Below are positions 1 to 11,654 of a stretch of 64,000 nt of DNA, piece after piece. The stretch spans positions 48,419-112,418 of the forward strand of contig QZLH01000069.1 of the NCBI GenBank assembly GCA_003833135.1, read 5' to 3'. The position numbers were made by a program, and so were the translations under genes. The notes under the pieces were generated by a model that was given only the letters and a program-made list of their open reading frames with translations, was not told the origin of the DNA and ran no database searches. The stretch is from Oehlia diaphana (lineage: Eukaryota > Glomeromycota > Glomeromycetes > Glomerales > Glomeraceae). The first letter of the stretch is position 1, and each line of letters opens with the position of its first letter.

Positions 1-1164
1 TAATAATAATTTTTTTTTTTTATATTTTAAAAAGTAAATTCCTTTTTTTCTAATTTTAATTTTTTTTTTTTTTTTTTTTTTTTTGACATTTAAAAAGTTC
101 CAATACGCTCAGGTTTTTTTTTTTTTTTGTGTATCAAAAAATGATTATCATTAATAATAACAACGTTTTTATTTGTTTTGTTATTAAATGAGTTTATCAT
201 AAACAATTATGCAATAATAGAGATTTCCTTTTTTGATAAACTTAAAGGCATATAGGAGAAATTACTCAAAATTTCAAATCTTTTTTTTTTTAAGGATTAC
301 GTTAATCCGTCATATCACTCATATGTTGCGATTGGAATTGATACAACGTCACACTAATTTCACTTAAATTTGTCTTATACAGCATTCAGCATTCCCCATT
401 TGCAAAGAATTTTAGTCTTATTTTTGAATTTTGACTGATACTAACTTTTGCATAAAAAATTTTGAAAAAAGTTTAGGAGGTGCTTATTTTCGAGGGGTAC
501 TTAATTTGGTGGTTATTGGATGTGAGGGTAAACGTATTACTTTTATATATAACCATATTTTTATCCCAATCCTTTTTACTGGCAAAATAATGGTCTACCA
601 AGATCGTAATTGATCCTAATAGACTGAACGGCAGTTGTCATAACATGATAACAGATAATTCATCAATAAAAATCTAAAATTAGACTAAACACTGGATAAC
701 AATTTTTCCTATTTAGAAATTCTTTTTTTTGCTTTATTTCCAAAACAGGATTAGAGAATATCATAAACTTACCATATTTATGCTTTATATATATGTATTG
801 TATTATGTAATTGCCTTTTATAAATTAGTAAAATGTTATTTTATAATCCAAAAAAATATATGTAAAAATATTAAAATTACGTACATAAAAAAAATTATAA
901 TGAAAATTCCATTATGCAACATAAAAAAAAAAAACCCCCCCGAAAATATTTAAAGAAGAAAAGATTTACATTCTGTACATTCTGCATTAACGCACAAAGC
1001 TATTTATACCATTCGTCTTATTTGTGATAGCTTCAAAAAGAAAAAATTTCCTTTTTTTCTTTCCAAGAAATTTCTGTATTCTTACACTTTCAACTTTTTT
1101 TTTTTTAAAAAAAAAAAAGAGGGAAGCAAAAAGAATATATATTTATTTATATTTTTTAAAAAAA
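1..1164. other. Upstream non-coding DNA of the DUF218 gene
   Basis: No gene is seen here. The stretch is AT-rich with long T runs. Bases 1-60 nearly duplicate an intron of the gene that follows (bases 1853-1912). Short reading frames at 431-613 and 729-953 look random: they are low in complexity, lack a credible start and have no splice partners. A T12/A12 palindrome at 1095-1118 sits about 50 bases before the start codon at 1165 and probably belongs to the promoter or 5' leader. Confidence 0.6.
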
Positions 1165-2627
1165 ATGTCATTATTACCATTATTTAATAATACTCAACCA
1201 AATTTATCATCACCAAATAGATTCTTTTTAAATAAAAATTTAAAAAGTAATATATTATTCGGATTCTTTACTATATTAATAATATGTTCTATAACAATTA
1301 ATTTATATCATTTTATTAATTGTTATTTAGAAGATGATTTAGAATATCTTATAATAGACAATAATAATAATAATAGTAATAATAATAGTAATATTAATAA
1401 TAATAATAATAATAATAATGATAGTAATAATAAAGAAATTTTATATAATAATAATTCAACCCAAATTTTTTTACCTGATGTTTCAGACCCTAAATTAAAA
1501 GATTTAATTATCGTAACAGGTCATGCAATTTATTTGGGTGGTGGTAATAATCATGAAATAAGAAATGATGAAGAGAATGAAGAAAATTGGATTTTGGAAG
1601 ATTATCAAAAAGGAAATGGTCAAGTTAAAGCTTTTATTAATCATGTTAAAAAAGGAATTGAATTAGTTAAAGAAAATGATGAATCTTTATTAATATTTAG
1701 CGGGTAAGGTTATATATATATTATTAGTTACTTATTTTTTTGAAAAATTCTTATTTTATTTTATTTTATTTTAAAAAAAAAATTTAAAAGAGGACAAACT
1801 AGACCATCCGCTGGACCACGAAGTGAAGCACAAAGTTATTATGTTAGTTAGTTAATAATAATTTTTTTTTTTTATATTTTAAAAAGTAAATTCCTTTTTT
1901 TCTAATATTAATTTTTTTTTTTAGATATTAGCTCAATCACTTAACCTTAATTTATCCTCAACCATAAATTCTATCACATCATTAAATACAAGAATAATAA
2001 CTGAAGAATATGCAAGAGATTCATATGAAAATTTATTATTTTCAATATGTAGATTTAATGAATATACAAATAGTTATCCAAGAAATATAACTGTAATAGG
2101 TTTTCAATTTAAAAAGAAAAGGTTTTCAGAATTACATAGATTCGCGTTGAAATTTCCTTTAGATAGATTTAATTATATTGGTATTGATCCTGATAATACA
2201 AGTCCTTTAGGTAGATTTGTTGGTGAGGTAATTATTATACCCTAATATTTATTAAATAATATTCTTTTGAAAAATTATTATTATTATTAAATTTTTTTAT
2301 TCTTTTTAGAGTGTCAATTCTTTGGGACCTTTTAAACAGGATTTATATGGTTGTCATGGTAAACTATTAGATAAAAAATTAACCAGAAATCCTTATAGAA
2401 GAAGGTAAGCATTTGATGATCCACATTTAGATTTCTAATTATATACTGTATATACACATATATATATTTCTTAATTTATTTTTTTTTAAAAAAAATTTTT
2501 TTTTTATTTTTTTTTTTTTAATAGCCATCCTTACCAAATTAGTTGTCCAGAATTATCTCCATTACTTAATTATTGTCCTGAAGATCGAATACAATTATAC
2601 CCTGATAAATTACCTTGGGAATATTGA
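1165..2627 (+). CDS. DUF218 (YdcF-like) domain membrane protein
   Basis: Five exons join in frame: 1165-1703, 1791-1842, 1925-2227, 2310-2404 and 2525-2627. The protein begins MSLLPLFNN and has one hydrophobic segment near residues 33-52 (FGFFTILIICSITINLYHFI). An Asn-rich tract follows, then the DUF218 fold: a beta strand DLIIVTGHAIYLGG, the SGGQTRPSAGPRSEAQSYY motif split by intron 1, TEEYARDSYENLLFS, and ITVIGFQFKKKRFSELHRFAL. Proteins of this fungal type are single-pass membrane proteins of unknown reaction; the bacterial relatives act in envelope or nucleotide-related processes. The family call rests on the SGGxTR...E...Y and EEYARDSYEN blocks. The poly-Asn insert at about residues 68-90 is low in complexity and probably a flexible linker. 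Intron 2 contains the sequence repeated at the window start. Confidence 0.8.
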
Positions 2628-2998
2628 TATCAATTATGTATTACTTGATATTAAAAAATAATAATATATATTTTTAGTATAAAAAAAAAATAATATATTT
2701 TGTATACTCTTTATACTCTTTAAAAAGACAATTTATAATTAATACATAGTTTTAATAAAAAATGAGAATTTTTAATTTAATAAATAAAATATCATGGTAT
2801 ATAGTATATATATATATATATATAATAGTATATATGTGTTGTGTATAAATCAAATATAGATTCTATAATTTAACATTATGAGAAGAAATTTACAATAACT
2901 ATTTTAAAAAAAAATTAATAGATCAAATTAATAGTTTAACTTGATAATAATTTATATAATTGTCCATTTATTATTATTATATCCTCATTAAACTAAAT
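2628..2998. other. Convergent intergenic region
   Basis: This 371-base AT-rich stretch lies between two convergent 3' ends. It contains an (AT)n run near 2805-2823. Nothing else can be supported; it presumably holds both polyadenylation regions. Confidence 0.5.
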
Positions 2999-4559
2999 TT
3001 AATACCGCCCACTTGGCGGATAAGGATTTGGTGGGTAACCTTGATTAAAGGTATTTTGAGGTGGTGGATATATATTTCCACCAGCTGGAGGAGGATAAAT
3101 ATTATTAGGTGGTGGGTAAGGATTATTATTAGGTGGATAGTTACTAGGTGGATAACCAGATTGAGGATATGAACTATTGCTGGTAATGGGAGTTGGAATC
3201 GGTATCGGAAAAGCTAAATTACCACTATCGTTTCGAATAGGAGCATTAATTGGCCTGAAAGATGGAGCAGATACCGGCGGAGAAGATATCGGTGGATAAA
3301 CAGGAGGAAAACCTTGTGATTGTAGAGGTGGTGGGTATGCATTTCCTGGAGATGACTATTTCAAAAATAAAAAAAGTATTTTTAATTAATAAACCATTCT
3401 AATAATAAATAATAATAATAAATTTAACATTAGTTACATATTGAGAAGGAGGTGATTGCGTTCTATTAGGACCAAAGAATTGTGGTGGTTGAGATTGGGG
3501 AGGAGAATTATGGGGAGGATAAACATTTGGAGGAACAGAATTAGGAGGATAAACATTTGAAGGTGCAGAATTAGGAGGATAAACATTTGTAGGAGCTATA
3601 GAACTAGGAGGAGGGTAAACACTTGAAGAATTAGGAGGAGGATAAACATTTGGAGAAGTAGGATAAGTATTTGTTGGAGGATAAGCAGATGGAGCAGATA
3701 TAGGTTTATTCACAACTGGAGGAGGAGCAATGTGAGATGCTGAATTTGGGTACGAATTTGGTACTGATGCTTGGGGGGGTAAAGAATTACTATGTACAGG
3801 TTGATTATGTACAAGTTTCTGTGGTGGAGGTTCCTATAATATAGAATTAAGTTATTATAATCATTCAATTGCTTTTTTTATTTTTTTTAAAAAAAAAAAA
3901 TTTTAACTTACGTCATAATAAAATGTCATCTCAAGCGAAACTTCGCCGGCATACTTGTTACGAAAACTAATTTCATGCCATGCTATCATAATTATAATTA
4001 AAAAATTAATTTAAGATTTATTTAAAATTAATTGATAGAAAAGTAATTAGTAAATTAGTAAACTTACCATCCCATTCGGTTTTATCCAAAACTTCAGATA
4101 AATCTATGGTTGCGTCCCCAATAAGAACAGGCTCCCGTTTATCGTCATTAAACACCTGAAACTTCATTTTCTTGGAGGTATTCTTCATAACACTAAAGCG
4201 TACTTCTTCGTCCCATTTAGGGTGTTGACCACCTCTTTTGTCTGCTCTTATCCTTTTTGAATCACCATCCAAATGAAAAGCAACAAATGGATCTCCTTTT
4301 CCAACAATATCGCGAGTACTTAAATTCCTCTATATCACATTAAAAAGGTAAATATGATACGTTATTTAAAAAAAACTACGTTATAACAAAGTATTCATTT
4401 AAAAAGATAAAAACTAAACATATTTTATTATTTTTTTTTTTTTTTTAAACTAAAACATTTATTTGTTAGCTATGGAAATGGAGTAAAAAACTATTTTGAA
4501 GTACTTACCGCCTCCATGGCAACAATTATTAGTGTACCAAGTCTTTTTTGTTCAGTCAT
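2999..4559 (-). CDS. C2-domain protein with proline-rich tail (Fic1/Inn1-like ingression protein)
   Basis: Five exons (4559-4509, 4329-4068, 3982-3912, 3833-3438, 3355-2999) give 378 aa. Residues 1-135 form one C2 domain: GTLIIVAMEARNL, KGDPFVAF, DKRGGQHPKWDEEVRF, FQVFNDDKREPVLIGD, and AGEVSLEMTFYYD. The rest is a Pro/Asn/Ser/Tyr tail with many repeated VYPP and YPPP motifs. An N-terminal C2 plus a long PxxP tail is the layout of fungal ingression proteins (S. pombe Fic1, S. cerevisiae Inn1). These couple the contractile ring to membrane ingression through SH3 partners such as Cyk3 and Hof1/Cdc15. AM fungal hyphae are largely aseptate, so any septation role is inferred. A plain C2/proline-rich membrane adaptor is the alternative. 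Confidence 0.75.
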
Positions 4560-7500
4560 ATTTTAACGCGAGAAAAAAAAGTATTTGATTATAATAGTAA
4601 AAGTGAAATAGAATATAATAGAAACAATATAGAATTTTGAAGAAATTTAAATTTTTTTTTTTTAGAATATTAATAGGGATTAATAGGATTAATAGGATTA
4701 ATATAGATGTGGCGCGAAAAAAAAAAAGAAAAAGTACGGAAAAAAAATGGTTGGTCAAGATTACCCTTTGTATTTAAAGTGTGGCAACCGGAATACGGAG
4801 CTCGTAATGTAACCCAACATTCATATTTTAAAACCTAACATCGATATTATTGTTTCCAATTCAAAATCCATATAAAGTAACGTTTATTTTTTTTTTAGAT
4901 ATATTGCCAAGATCCCCTTAGTCATTTTTGAAGAAAGTGACATTATGTTTACAAATTTTTGGTAAGGATTTACAAGAATACTGGGGCTGGTTAAAATAAT
5001 ATACCGCCACTGAGTTAAAAATAAGATATCAATAAATAAATCAAATAAATATTAATGCAATTTTATTATTTTAATATTACCCTTAATTTGCATATGCCGT
5101 AGTTACTGTAGATGGTAAATCATACTTTTACTGTTGAAACCTAAATTTGTATTATTATAGAATGAGAAATATATTTATTATGCAGGTTTGCTAGGCAAAC
5201 AAAAAAAATTCGTGTCACAGAAGAAATAATGTATGGTTAAAAGATGAAAGAATCGCTTTATCGTTAGACGAGAATATTTACAAATTAAAATTGTTGAAAG
5301 ATTTTTTATAAAAAATCTTTTTTTAAATCGTACTAATCGAATTGGAAGAATTCATAGACATATTAGTGATTATTGCAAATTATTGATAACCAAAAAAAGT
5401 TATATAATTATGATATCACCATTCCTATATTCGGCAAAGAAACTTTATGGCTTGTATGGCTTGTCAATGAAACGTGGTATGAATTGGTTGTGAATGTCAT
5501 GCTGTTGATGAGAAAGGTATTACTGCATTAGGCAATTGAAAAAGTTAGTTAAAATAAACAATGAAAAAATAACTCAATGTACTAAAGAGAGGACTCGGGG
5601 AACCTTGTGATAATAATCAAGAAGGTTAGAGCTTTTAAATTAGGCAATAAGAATTATACTAAAAAGTTAAGTCAAGATAAGGTCCATTAATTACATAATT
5701 GTATAGATCATTTACTGTATTAGACAATTTGGTTAGGAAACTCCTAGTCGAAAAAAAGTATTATGAAAGTCTGTCAGTAACTGAATTAATTTCATTCCAA
5801 CTTGTTTTTGACATTCCAAATCCTTAAAAATGAATCAATTCAATTTACCGGAATTTTTTTATGACAAATTTGGTAATAATTATTCAAAGAATTTACTAAC
5901 GATAATCAAGTTCAATCTATTCCTTTTCTGGCCATAACTAACAATGATATCTCTCTACTGTTTATCCGGATTATTCCTATACACCGCAGTAGTATGCACT
6001 AATAGTTTACCATATTCTGTTAATTCACAAACATGACTTTCAAATCCTCCTCAACAAGAAGTAAATCAATGTGTCGACATTAAATTCGAAATTCCTGGAT
6101 ATGAAATTATTATTAGACCAAAGTCCGCTCATAATATGAATTTAAATAATAAGCTGGACGTTATAAAGATCTCCAGTATCGGTGGAAATTTAATAGAAGT
6201 CATGTAAATTCTAATGTTTTTATAATCAACATTTTATTACGGATAACTTTCAACGGATAACTTTCATTCAATAACAACAACAACAAAATTTTCTTAGATT
6301 TAATAATTTTCATGGTTAAAGATTTACTACACATGATTCGTTTCATTAATAAGAATACCGGCGGTATATATTAATTTAATTTTTAATATAGACTAATAAT
6401 TAGTTTAACAGTTGAAAAATTTGAATTTAAACAAACATGATATTAAAATTTCGGAATTTTTCGGTAAAATCGGAAATATTCGGTACCACTCAATTTTAGG
6501 GGGGTGCTTTAAACGTGTCTAAAATTTTCAAAAATTAGAGAGGGGAAGACGTTAAACTAAAAATTAATTTGGAACGGCCTTAATTTAAGTGTGGTCGTGA
6601 ATTCATACAATAATTACATATTTGTAATATTTTACTATTATCTAGGAAAAAAAAAGATAATATTTTGACTGCTTATTTATTTAGATTCTCATTAAAAATT
6701 TTTAATATTTATTTGTTTGTTTGTTTGTTTATTATTATTTTGCGTAAATTATGAAATAGAATATTTGGCAAGATACTCCAAATTTTGGTAGGTTGCACGG
6801 AACAAAGACGCCAGCTGACGAACTTATATTATAATAATAGATCAGAAGTGGTATGTCGACTATAAATTTCTCTTAAAAGTTGTATTAGCTGTCGCCCGTT
6901 TATTTTAGTTACAAAAATTTGAATATCAAGATTATTAATTGCCCTTAATGTACTGAATTAATTTCTCAATTATATTTCTATATTTCTTTAAATTATTGGG
7001 AAAATCATCTGTTGGAATTTTGTCTGACAAAGGAAAATCTCGTATACGAAATCATGGATTTTAATGCTCAAAATTAGATATACTTCTTCCAGTTCTACAA
7101 TATGTATCAATTCAAATTTATTTACCAATATTAGGCAATGAAGAAATGAAAGTACTGAATGTATAATTAATTGTGGAAATAGAAGTTGTTTGCTCGATCT
7201 TGAAAAATCGGTCAATTTATACGTACAGAAAAGTACAGAATTAATCCTGCTTATAATATGAATGTTTTATTGTATATGCCAATCATCCGCGCATCGTAAG
7301 AACACTTTAAAATCTCGTTTCTAAAAATTTTCTCAAGGATTAAAGATTGTATGCATATCACGTAACATCAATATCATTACAACGTTGATTCAAATTAAGA
7401 TTGAAAATTTCGAATATGAAATAATCGCAGGTAAAAAAGTCTTTACCGGATTTAAATCAAAATCATTTAGAAATGCAATACGAGAGAAATAAACTAATAA

Positions 7501-8239
7501 ACAACCAATAAGAATCCTGAGCAATCTGTTGTTCCACTATGATATTGGCAATAAAGTAATACGTCTGTTGCTGCTGGTGATTCTTTAAATGCCAATCTAT
7601 TTCCATAGAAGCTCATTTATTTTTAAAAATATATTTTAATTTATTTAAAAAATTTCGATACTCTTTTTTTTTACTTACTTCTTGTAATCGGATGTACAGT
7701 AAATTTTTTAACATTCCGCACATCATTCACATGATAATGCAAAAAAATGTAATTGTTAACCTATTATTGTTCAATTCTAATGACCGGCATTTTTTTTAAT
7801 AAATGAGATTGACGATCATCGGAAAGAAGTAAAATAAATCTTGAAATAATTAGATTCTTTATTCAATTATTCATCAATTATTCATTAAAAAAAATTTAAT
7901 AACATATTGACACTTACGACCAAATTTTTTAAGGTTTGGCCGCAAACTCTTACTAAAAAAGAACAACCAAATAAGTTGAATCATTTTACGTTTACTGCGT
8001 CAATTCAGAAAATGTTCTCTAATAGTGTAACGATCCTAATCAGTATTTGTTTCATTATAGTTACACAATTTTCTGCGGTCTATTATCAATGGAGTAAAGA
8101 CCAAAAAAAGGTTCCCTCTCAATTTTTTTTCGATACCCATTAAAAAATGTGTAATATAAGCTCAGCTTTTTCGAAAAAATTTTTTAAGAATTATAGATTT
8201 TTAATTCTAAAAAAATCCATAAAAAAATTATTTTTCACA
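4560..8239. other. Gene-poor region with decayed coding-like fragments
   Basis: No intact gene is seen. Several stretches read like broken protein-coding sequence. In the plus frame ending at 6207 there is an open run of about 54 codons ending IGGNLIEVM, interrupted upstream by a stop. A second region near 7390-7470 encodes IKIENFEYEIIAGKK and loosely resembles VDIKFEIPGYEIIIRP in the first. Stops are frequent and no splice model restores a protein. A (TTTG)n run lies near 6712-6731. The most economical reading is a graveyard of old gene-family or transposon copies. Confidence 0.4.
8012..8143 (+). CDS. Possible upstream ORF in the TatD-like leader
   Basis: A 43-codon ATG frame (MFSNSVTILISICFIIV...) ends about 100 bases before the chosen TatD start. 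It has a hydrophobic stretch but no relative I recognise. It may be a translated uORF or chance. The frame is open further upstream to about 7907 without an ATG. Confidence 0.2.
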   Translation: MFSNSVTILISICFIIVTQFSAVYYQWSKDQKKVPSQFFFDTH

Positions 8240-9298
8240 ATGTCAGGGAATTCGAATAATTACAATAATAATGATAAAGGTTCACATACTCCGCCTTCTT
8301 TTTCACCTTCACCTAAAAATAATTCAAATAATAGAAACTATAATAATAATAATAACAATAACAACAACAACAATAATAATTCTACGACTCGTTGGACACC
8401 AAGATATCCAACAACTCTTCCAACAAAAGAGCAACTTTCAATTTCCGAAGTACCTTATGTGGACTCGCATACACATTTACATTACGTTTTAGACAAATTA
8501 CCTGATAAGTTTAATGTAACTTCTTATGAAATATTAAAACAAGATCATTTTCCATCAAATTTTGAAAGTTGTATAAATGTATTATGTGATCCATTGTCAT
8601 TTAATTCAAATGAAATATTTCCAGATACACATTTGGATTGGAAAAAAATGGTGGATGTACCTTTCATGTATTTAGCGGTCGGAGTACATCCACATAATGC
8701 AAAAGATTATAATGATTATATTGAGAATAATATGATCCAAATTCTTAAACATCCAAAGTGTATTGCTTTAGGTGAAATTGGCTTAGATTATCATTATAAT
8801 AATTCTCCTAGAGATACTCAAAAAGAAGTTTTGGTAAAACAAATTGAAAAAGCCATTGAATTAGAAAAACCTTTAGTTATACATACTCGTGAGGCTGAAG
8901 AAGATACATGGGATATATTAACTGGTTTTGTACCAAAAGAGTGGAAAATTCATGTTCATTGTTTTACTGATTCTCCCCAATTTGCAAAGAAATTATTAAA
9001 TTATTTTCCTAACCTTTATATTGGTATAACTGGTGTTGTTACTTTTGGTTCCGCTAAAAATACTCAAAATGTTATTAGAGATATTGTTCCTTTAAATAGG
9101 TTTTTATTGGAGACTGACGCTCCTTATATGATTCCTGCTAAATTAAATAGAAATAAGAGATCTGATAGTAAAGTCACTGTTTGTCATTCTGGAATGATAC
9201 CTTTAATTGCTGAGAGAATTGCTCAACTTAAAGGAATGGAATTAGATGAGATAATGAATCATGCAAGAGAAAATACTAGAAATATGTATGGTATATAA
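8240..9298 (+). CDS. TatD-family metal-dependent hydrolase (DNase-like)
   Basis: One uninterrupted exon of 352 aa. The start at 8240 (CACAATGTC context) is preferred over an in-frame ATG at 8147, which would add a low-complexity leader. Residues 1-60 are an Asn/Ser/Pro-rich linker with a poly-Asn run. The TIM-barrel amidohydrolase domain follows. Metal ligands fit the TatD pattern: DSHTH (H77, H79), ALGEIGLDYHY (E179), VIHTREAEED (H215), HVHCFTDS (H240) and LLETDAPYM (D293). TatD enzymes are 3'-5' exonucleases or DNases implicated in DNA repair and apoptosis-like DNA degradation in eukaryotes. All catalytic residues are present, so the enzyme should be active. The sub-branch (TATDN1, TATDN2 or TATDN3-like) cannot be settled by eye. 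Confidence 0.9.
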   Translation: MSGNSNNYNNNDKGSHTPPSFSPSPKNNSNNRNYNNNNNNNNNNNNNSTTRWTPRYPTTLPTKEQLSISEVPYVDSHTHLHYVLDKLPDKFNVTSYEILKQDHFPSNFESCINVLCDPLSFNSNEIFPDTHLDWKKMVDVPFMYLAVGVHPHNAKDYNDYIENNMIQILKHPKCIALGEIGLDYHYNNSPRDTQKEVLVKQIEKAIELEKPLVIHTREAEEDTWDILTGFVPKEWKIHVHCFTDSPQFAKKLLNYFPNLYIGITGVVTFGSAKNTQNVIRDIVPLNRFLLETDAPYMIPAKLNRNKRSDSKVTVCHSGMIPLIAERIAQLKGMELDEIMNHARENTRNMYGI

Positions 9299-9521
9299 CA
9301 GGAAAAATATAAATAAAATGTTAAATCAAATTATTTTAAAAAAAAAGTTCTAATTATAAATATCTATTTACAATAATAATTTTACATTATTAAAATAAAA
9401 ATAATATCGTACGTAAGCTTTGCTAAAATCGATTTTTGAACCGATATGTGTATACAACATAGTAGAAAATTATCCTATAGAATTAATTTATTTAATTGTC
9501 ACATATTTGAAAATAAAGAAA
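9299..9521. other. Convergent 3' region
   Basis: Short AT-rich spacer between the TatD-like gene and the convergent gene ending at 9522. No further signal is seen. Confidence 0.4.
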
Positions 9522-11294
9522 TCAAGTGGAAATCGATCCAAGTTCAGAGAAATCCTTTTCCAATTCTTCTGAGTATGGCAATGAATCTTCATTTACATCA
9601 TCACCAGATGCCTAATAAAAAATGAAATAAAATAAGAATAATATAAGAAAATAAAATAAGGAAAATAAAAAAAAAAAAGAAAATAAATTCTCTAAATATC
9701 TTAATAATTTTTTTAATACAAACACATAGTGAAGCCCAACGTCGAAATATTTTGTCATTCAGTACAAAATGTTTTCCATTCTCAATTTGATAACATCCAC
9801 CAGGATGATTTTTACAAACATCCATGTATTTAGACTTGAGAATGCTTAGCGAGGTCTCATAACGAGACTTAAAACTTTCAGGTTCATCCTAAAATAACAT
9901 CATAGTTAGCAAAGAAAAACAGATTCCTCACTCCCAAAAAATTCTCTAACATAAAAGTAAAAAAAAAATTTACATCATCAGAATGTGATTCTGAGTCCAA
10001 GTATCGTTTTCGACGCCCTGTGAAAACAAAAGAAAAAAAAAATATTTGATTCTTTGTAATTAAAATGAATGACTTGTATTTTAAATGGAGAATAAAAATA
10101 CTTTTTCTATCAGGAATATAACCACGCGCTGAGCTACTTTCTAAATATAATTATAAGTTAACCAAATTAAAATTAGACTGAAGTCAAATGTTTTAAAGTC
10201 TTACTTTTAGGAGGAACATAATCTTCATCATCATCTGAAGCAGACATTTGGTCAAATGTAGAGTTATATTTTGGCTCATAATTCGTAAATTCGTAAGTAT
10301 CATCTACAAGAAATTACAATGAATAATAAAAAAGAGATAATTTGATCGATTCGATACATTTCTCACCAACTAATTTTTTCGTCAACAAATCCCTTCTGCC
10401 AAGAGAGTCATCATCAACCAGAAAGGGATTAAATTCAGAACCGAGTAAAGCAAGCGCAGTTTCAGCAGGTCCAGGTGGTTGATTAGTCGAAGAAAAACTT
10501 TGAAAAGATATATTGCTAAAAGATCCAAACTGTGTAATAATTTCATTCGTTTTGGGAAATCCTGAATTATCTTTTTTGATCTCGATGATCGATTGTTCTG
10601 TGTTTCCTTTGCCCTTATCTTTACTGCTGGGAGTTCCAGGAGACGTATCACTTCCTATCTTTGAATTAATTTCTTTGATTTGGCTCATCAATTGTTTTAC
10701 TTCCGGGTGTTTTCGAACTTCGTCCCAATCCTTGATATTCAATACGAGTTCTTGGTACTTCTTGAGGGCCGCAATATACCAATCAACGCTTTTCGAATTA
10801 TTAGTATCCTTCTTAACGCGAACATAATTACAAAGGTTGGTTACAGATATTGGAAATATTGTGTTATCAGGATTCTTCCAACCTTTTTCGTCCGCGAGAG
10901 ACTTGTACGAACGACCAACTGTTTCATAATAAGGTATCGACTTTTTTTTTGATCTTACTTCTGAATCTGCTGAATCCGAAGAAGCTCCAGATAGATCACT
11001 TCCGTTTTTTACATTTGCAACCTTTTGTAAAATTAAGTTTTGGTTTAAGTTCGGAGATGTGCTTAAAGCTTGTGAATGTGCTGTAAAAGAGCCCGGTAGA
11101 CTTAAAGGACCTGCGGACACTCCTTCAACAACTACTTCTTCTGTGTCTGATTCATCTATCGTTGAGCCTGTATTGGGTGTAACCAGGTTTTTTGTTGTAT
11201 TATGTGGTTTTGGTGTGGAAAGTGAAGTTGATGACAGTCGTTGTTGAAGACTTTTTGTTGCATCTTTTTCAGGTTCGCTAGTTATGTTCTGCAT
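9522..11294 (-). CDS. Uncharacterised protein with a possible recombinase-like helical domain and a Cys/His C-terminal module
   Basis: Six exons join in frame. A long first exon (11294 to about 10369) is followed by pieces encoding DDTYEFTNYEPKYNSTFDQ, SSSARGYIPDRK, RRRKRYLDSESHSDD, DEPESFKSRYETSLSILKS... and ASGDDVNEDSLPYSEELEKD. The N-terminal ~125 residues are Ser/Thr-rich and look disordered. A block then reads EKGWKNPDNTIFPISVTNLC...KSVDWYIAALKKYQE. This resembles the N-terminal core-binding helices of tyrosine recombinases and Gcr1/Ndc10-type proteins. The C-terminal module CKNHPGGCYQIENGKHFVLN...FRRWASLC resembles a Cys/His motif I associate with fungal transposon-derived proteins. No tyrosine recombinase catalytic domain is present. 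RRRKR is a likely nuclear localisation signal. I infer a nuclear DNA-binding protein; function unknown. It is divergent from PEX10. Confidence 0.6.
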
Positions 11295-11370
11295 AGTGTA
11301 TTGTATTTATTAGGATCGCGTGCGAGTTGATTCGTTGGAAAAGTAAATTTTTTACTCAAAAAATTCTTGG

Positions 11371-11380
11371 GTTACGTCAT
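11371..11380 (+). promoter_or_regulatory. CRE/M26-type ATF site in divergent promoter
   Basis: GTTACGTCAT reads ATGACGTAAC on the other strand. It contains the ATGACGT core bound by Atf1-class bZIP factors in fission yeast. It lies in the 360-base divergent spacer between the gene at 9522-11294 and PEX10. Binding here is inferred. Confidence 0.45.
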
Positions 11381-11654
11381 TCGGTCATTGTTATGCTTTT
11401 TTATTTGCTTATCTAGACATTGTTCTTGCATCAAATTAAAATATAAAAAATGCTGTGTGACTGTGGATTACTAATTGATCTATTGATCTATGATCTTATA
11501 TGCAATTCAAATCTTTAAAATTACCTTTTATCAGCTTAATTTGGATTAAAAAATTTAATATTCAAAGTCGACATAAACACCGAATATACGCAGAATACAA
11601 CTTTTCTTAATATATACTATAATTATACTATATACTATATCAAGAAACTTTAAA

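Noticed and set aside
3905..3916. CRE-like TTACGTCA at the C2 gene
   Set aside because: It is the reverse complement of a splice donor (GAC|GTAAG), so the match is explained by splicing.
10513..11247. Several plus-strand frames
   Set aside because: Antisense shadows of the long first exon of the uncharacterised gene at 9522-11294.
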